Shown here one piece after another: positions 15,552-16,535 of a stretch of 16,535 nucleotides of DNA. The stretch lies in the NCBI GenBank assembly GCA_035295665.1, contig DATGIQ010000015.1, positions 1-16,535 of the forward strand. Direction: 5' to 3'. Source of the DNA: DATGIQ01 sp035295665 (lineage in GTDB: Bacteria > Planctomycetota > Planctomycetia > Gemmatales > Gemmataceae). Position numbers and translations under genes: made by a program. The number at the start of each line of letters is the position of its first letter. Position 1 is the first letter of the stretch. A model generated the notes under the pieces. That model was not told where the DNA came from and searched no databases. It worked only from the letters and a program-made list of their open reading frames with translations.

Positions 15552-16484
15552 ATGGAAATGTCGCGCCGGCAGCTGCTCGGGGAGGCCGCCACACTGGGGA
15601 GCGCCGCAATCCTGGGAAGCAGCCCCTGGTGCCGGGCAATCGCGAGCAACACCGCGCGGGTGCCGATCATCGATCCGCATGTCCATGTCTGGAAAAACGA
15701 CCCGCGCTATCCGTGGCCGAAGGAGCTAGCGAAGCCACCCAAGGTGGATGCCCTTCCGGCCACGCTTCTCGGCCTCATGAACACCAACGGTGTCGAAAAG
15801 ACCGTGATCGTGCATGTGATCCACTACCGTTGGGATTGCCGTTACGCCGGTGACACCATCAAGGCTCATCCCGGCCAGTTCATGGGCGTCTGTCGAGTCG
15901 ATCCGATGTCGGACCAGGCAGTGGCGGATTTGGATCGATGGGTGCACGACTACGGCTTCCACGGAGTACGCCTCAGTCCAACCGCCGATGCTTCCGGGGA
16001 CTGGATCAACGACCAGAAGCGGATGGACCGCATCTGGGGGCGGGCCGCACAACTGAAAATCCCGCTGTGCATTCTGTGTCCGGTCACGCGGCTGCCCGAT
16101 GTCGAGCGGGTCATCGACCGCCACCGGGAAACCCTGGATGTTTGCATCGACCACATGGCCGACTGCCCGATCAACGAACCCGAAAAGCTCGAGAAACTGT
16201 TGAACTTGGCGCGCTATCCGCGGGTGTTCGTAAAAATCAGCCATCTGTGGGGGCTGTCCAAACAGCCCTATCCCTACCGGGACACCTTCGATCAGGTGAA
16301 GCGGCTGTATGATGCCTTCGGCCCGCAACGGTTGATGTGGGGCACCGACTGGCCGGTCGTTGAGCGGTCTTGTGGCTACGCCAAGGCCGTGGCGCTGTAC
16401 CGAGACGAGATTCCGTTCTTCACGGCCGAGGACCGGCGCTGGATCCTGGGCGGGACGGCCTTGAAACTCTGGCCATTTGCGTAA
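15552..16484 (+). CDS. Amidohydrolase 2 family protein (metal-dependent TIM-barrel hydrolase) with Tat signal
   Basis: A 310-residue protein with an N-terminal twin-arginine signal SRRQLLGEAATLGSAAILG (4-22) and an amidohydrolase-2 (PF04909) barrel. Metal and catalytic residues are visible: IIDPHVHVW (39-47, His43 and His45), an IDHMAD strand end (199-204, His201) and MWGTDWPV (262-269, Asp266). WKNDPRYPWPKE (47-58) and FMGVCRVDP (110-118) are also usual for the 2-pyrone-4,6-dicarboxylate lactonase-like or fuconolactonase-like branch. Lactone or C-C bond cleavage is therefore plausible; the substrate is not evident. AGGGAG at 15537-15542 is nine bases before ATG 15552; the open frame further upstream overlaps the preceding gene and has no support. 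ATG 15558 is a second candidate that would still keep the Arg-Arg pair. The gene follows the hydrolase by 55 bases, so the two may act on related compounds outside the cytoplasm. Confidence 0.92.
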   Translation: MEMSRRQLLGEAATLGSAAILGSSPWCRAIASNTARVPIIDPHVHVWKNDPRYPWPKELAKPPKVDALPATLLGLMNTNGVEKTVIVHVIHYRWDCRYAGDTIKAHPGQFMGVCRVDPMSDQAVADLDRWVHDYGFHGVRLSPTADASGDWINDQKRMDRIWGRAAQLKIPLCILCPVTRLPDVERVIDRHRETLDVCIDHMADCPINEPEKLEKLLNLARYPRVFVKISHLWGLSKQPYPYRDTFDQVKRLYDAFGPQRLMWGTDWPVVERSCGYAKAVALYRDEIPFFTAEDRRWILGGTALKLWPFA

Positions 16485-16530
16485 CGTCCGCTTTCACCGA
16501 GCGGCGACATAAACGGAGAGATTGCGTTCC

Positions 16531-16535
16531 ATGAT
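16531..16535 (+). other. Possible start codon of a following gene, cut by the window edge
   Basis: An ATG at 16531 has GGAGAG (16515-16520) ten bases before it, and it lies 47 bases after the amidohydrolase stop on the same strand. Only five bases are available, so nothing can be said of a product. Confidence 0.3.

Noticed and set aside
1..16535. CRISPR arrays, tRNA genes, insertion sequences or phage genes
   Set aside because: No spaced direct repeats, tRNA-like arms, transposase motifs or terminal inverted repeats were found by reading.

Overview
The window most likely comes from a planctomycete (Planctomycetota), with GC-rich DNA of about 60% G+C by eye. The strongest taxonomic clues are two DUF1501 proteins and a DUF1549/DUF1553 protein. 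These families are greatly expanded in Planctomycetes and related PVC bacteria. Tat-type N-termini and clear AGGAG-like ribosome binding sites also fit. I cannot name the genus.

Left part (1 to 9249, all on +): a surface-polysaccharide locus. In order it holds the end of a SAM-dependent methyltransferase, an OafA-type membrane acyltransferase, two tandem YdcF/DUF218-like membrane-anchored proteins, a NodU/CmcH-type carbamoyltransferase, a GDP-mannose 3,5-epimerase-like enzyme, a GT4 glycosyltransferase, and a wrecked O-antigen ligase/polymerase gene. Together they suggest a nucleotide sugar being made (L-galactose or L-gulose type), transferred to a glycan, and decorated by methyl, acyl and carbamoyl groups. 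The membrane polymerase/ligase that would normally finish the glycan is a pseudogene: it changes frame at least five times and has lost its centre.

Middle part (9270 to 12995, on -): a two-gene operon of a DUF1549/DUF1553 protein with a CxxCH motif, followed 3 bases later by a Tat-exported DUF1501 protein. This pair is a hallmark of planctomycete genomes; its biochemical role is not settled.

Right part (13265 to 16484, on +): a divergent set of a second Tat-exported DUF1501 protein, a Sec-exported dienelactone-hydrolase-family enzyme and a Tat-exported amidohydrolase-2 family enzyme. All three appear to act outside the cytoplasm. The 269-base divergent region (12996 to 13264) carries a candidate promoter in each direction. 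The window closes with a possible start codon of a further gene at 16531.

I see no tRNA, rRNA, CRISPR array, insertion sequence or attachment site. No gene-free stretch exceeds 300 bases.
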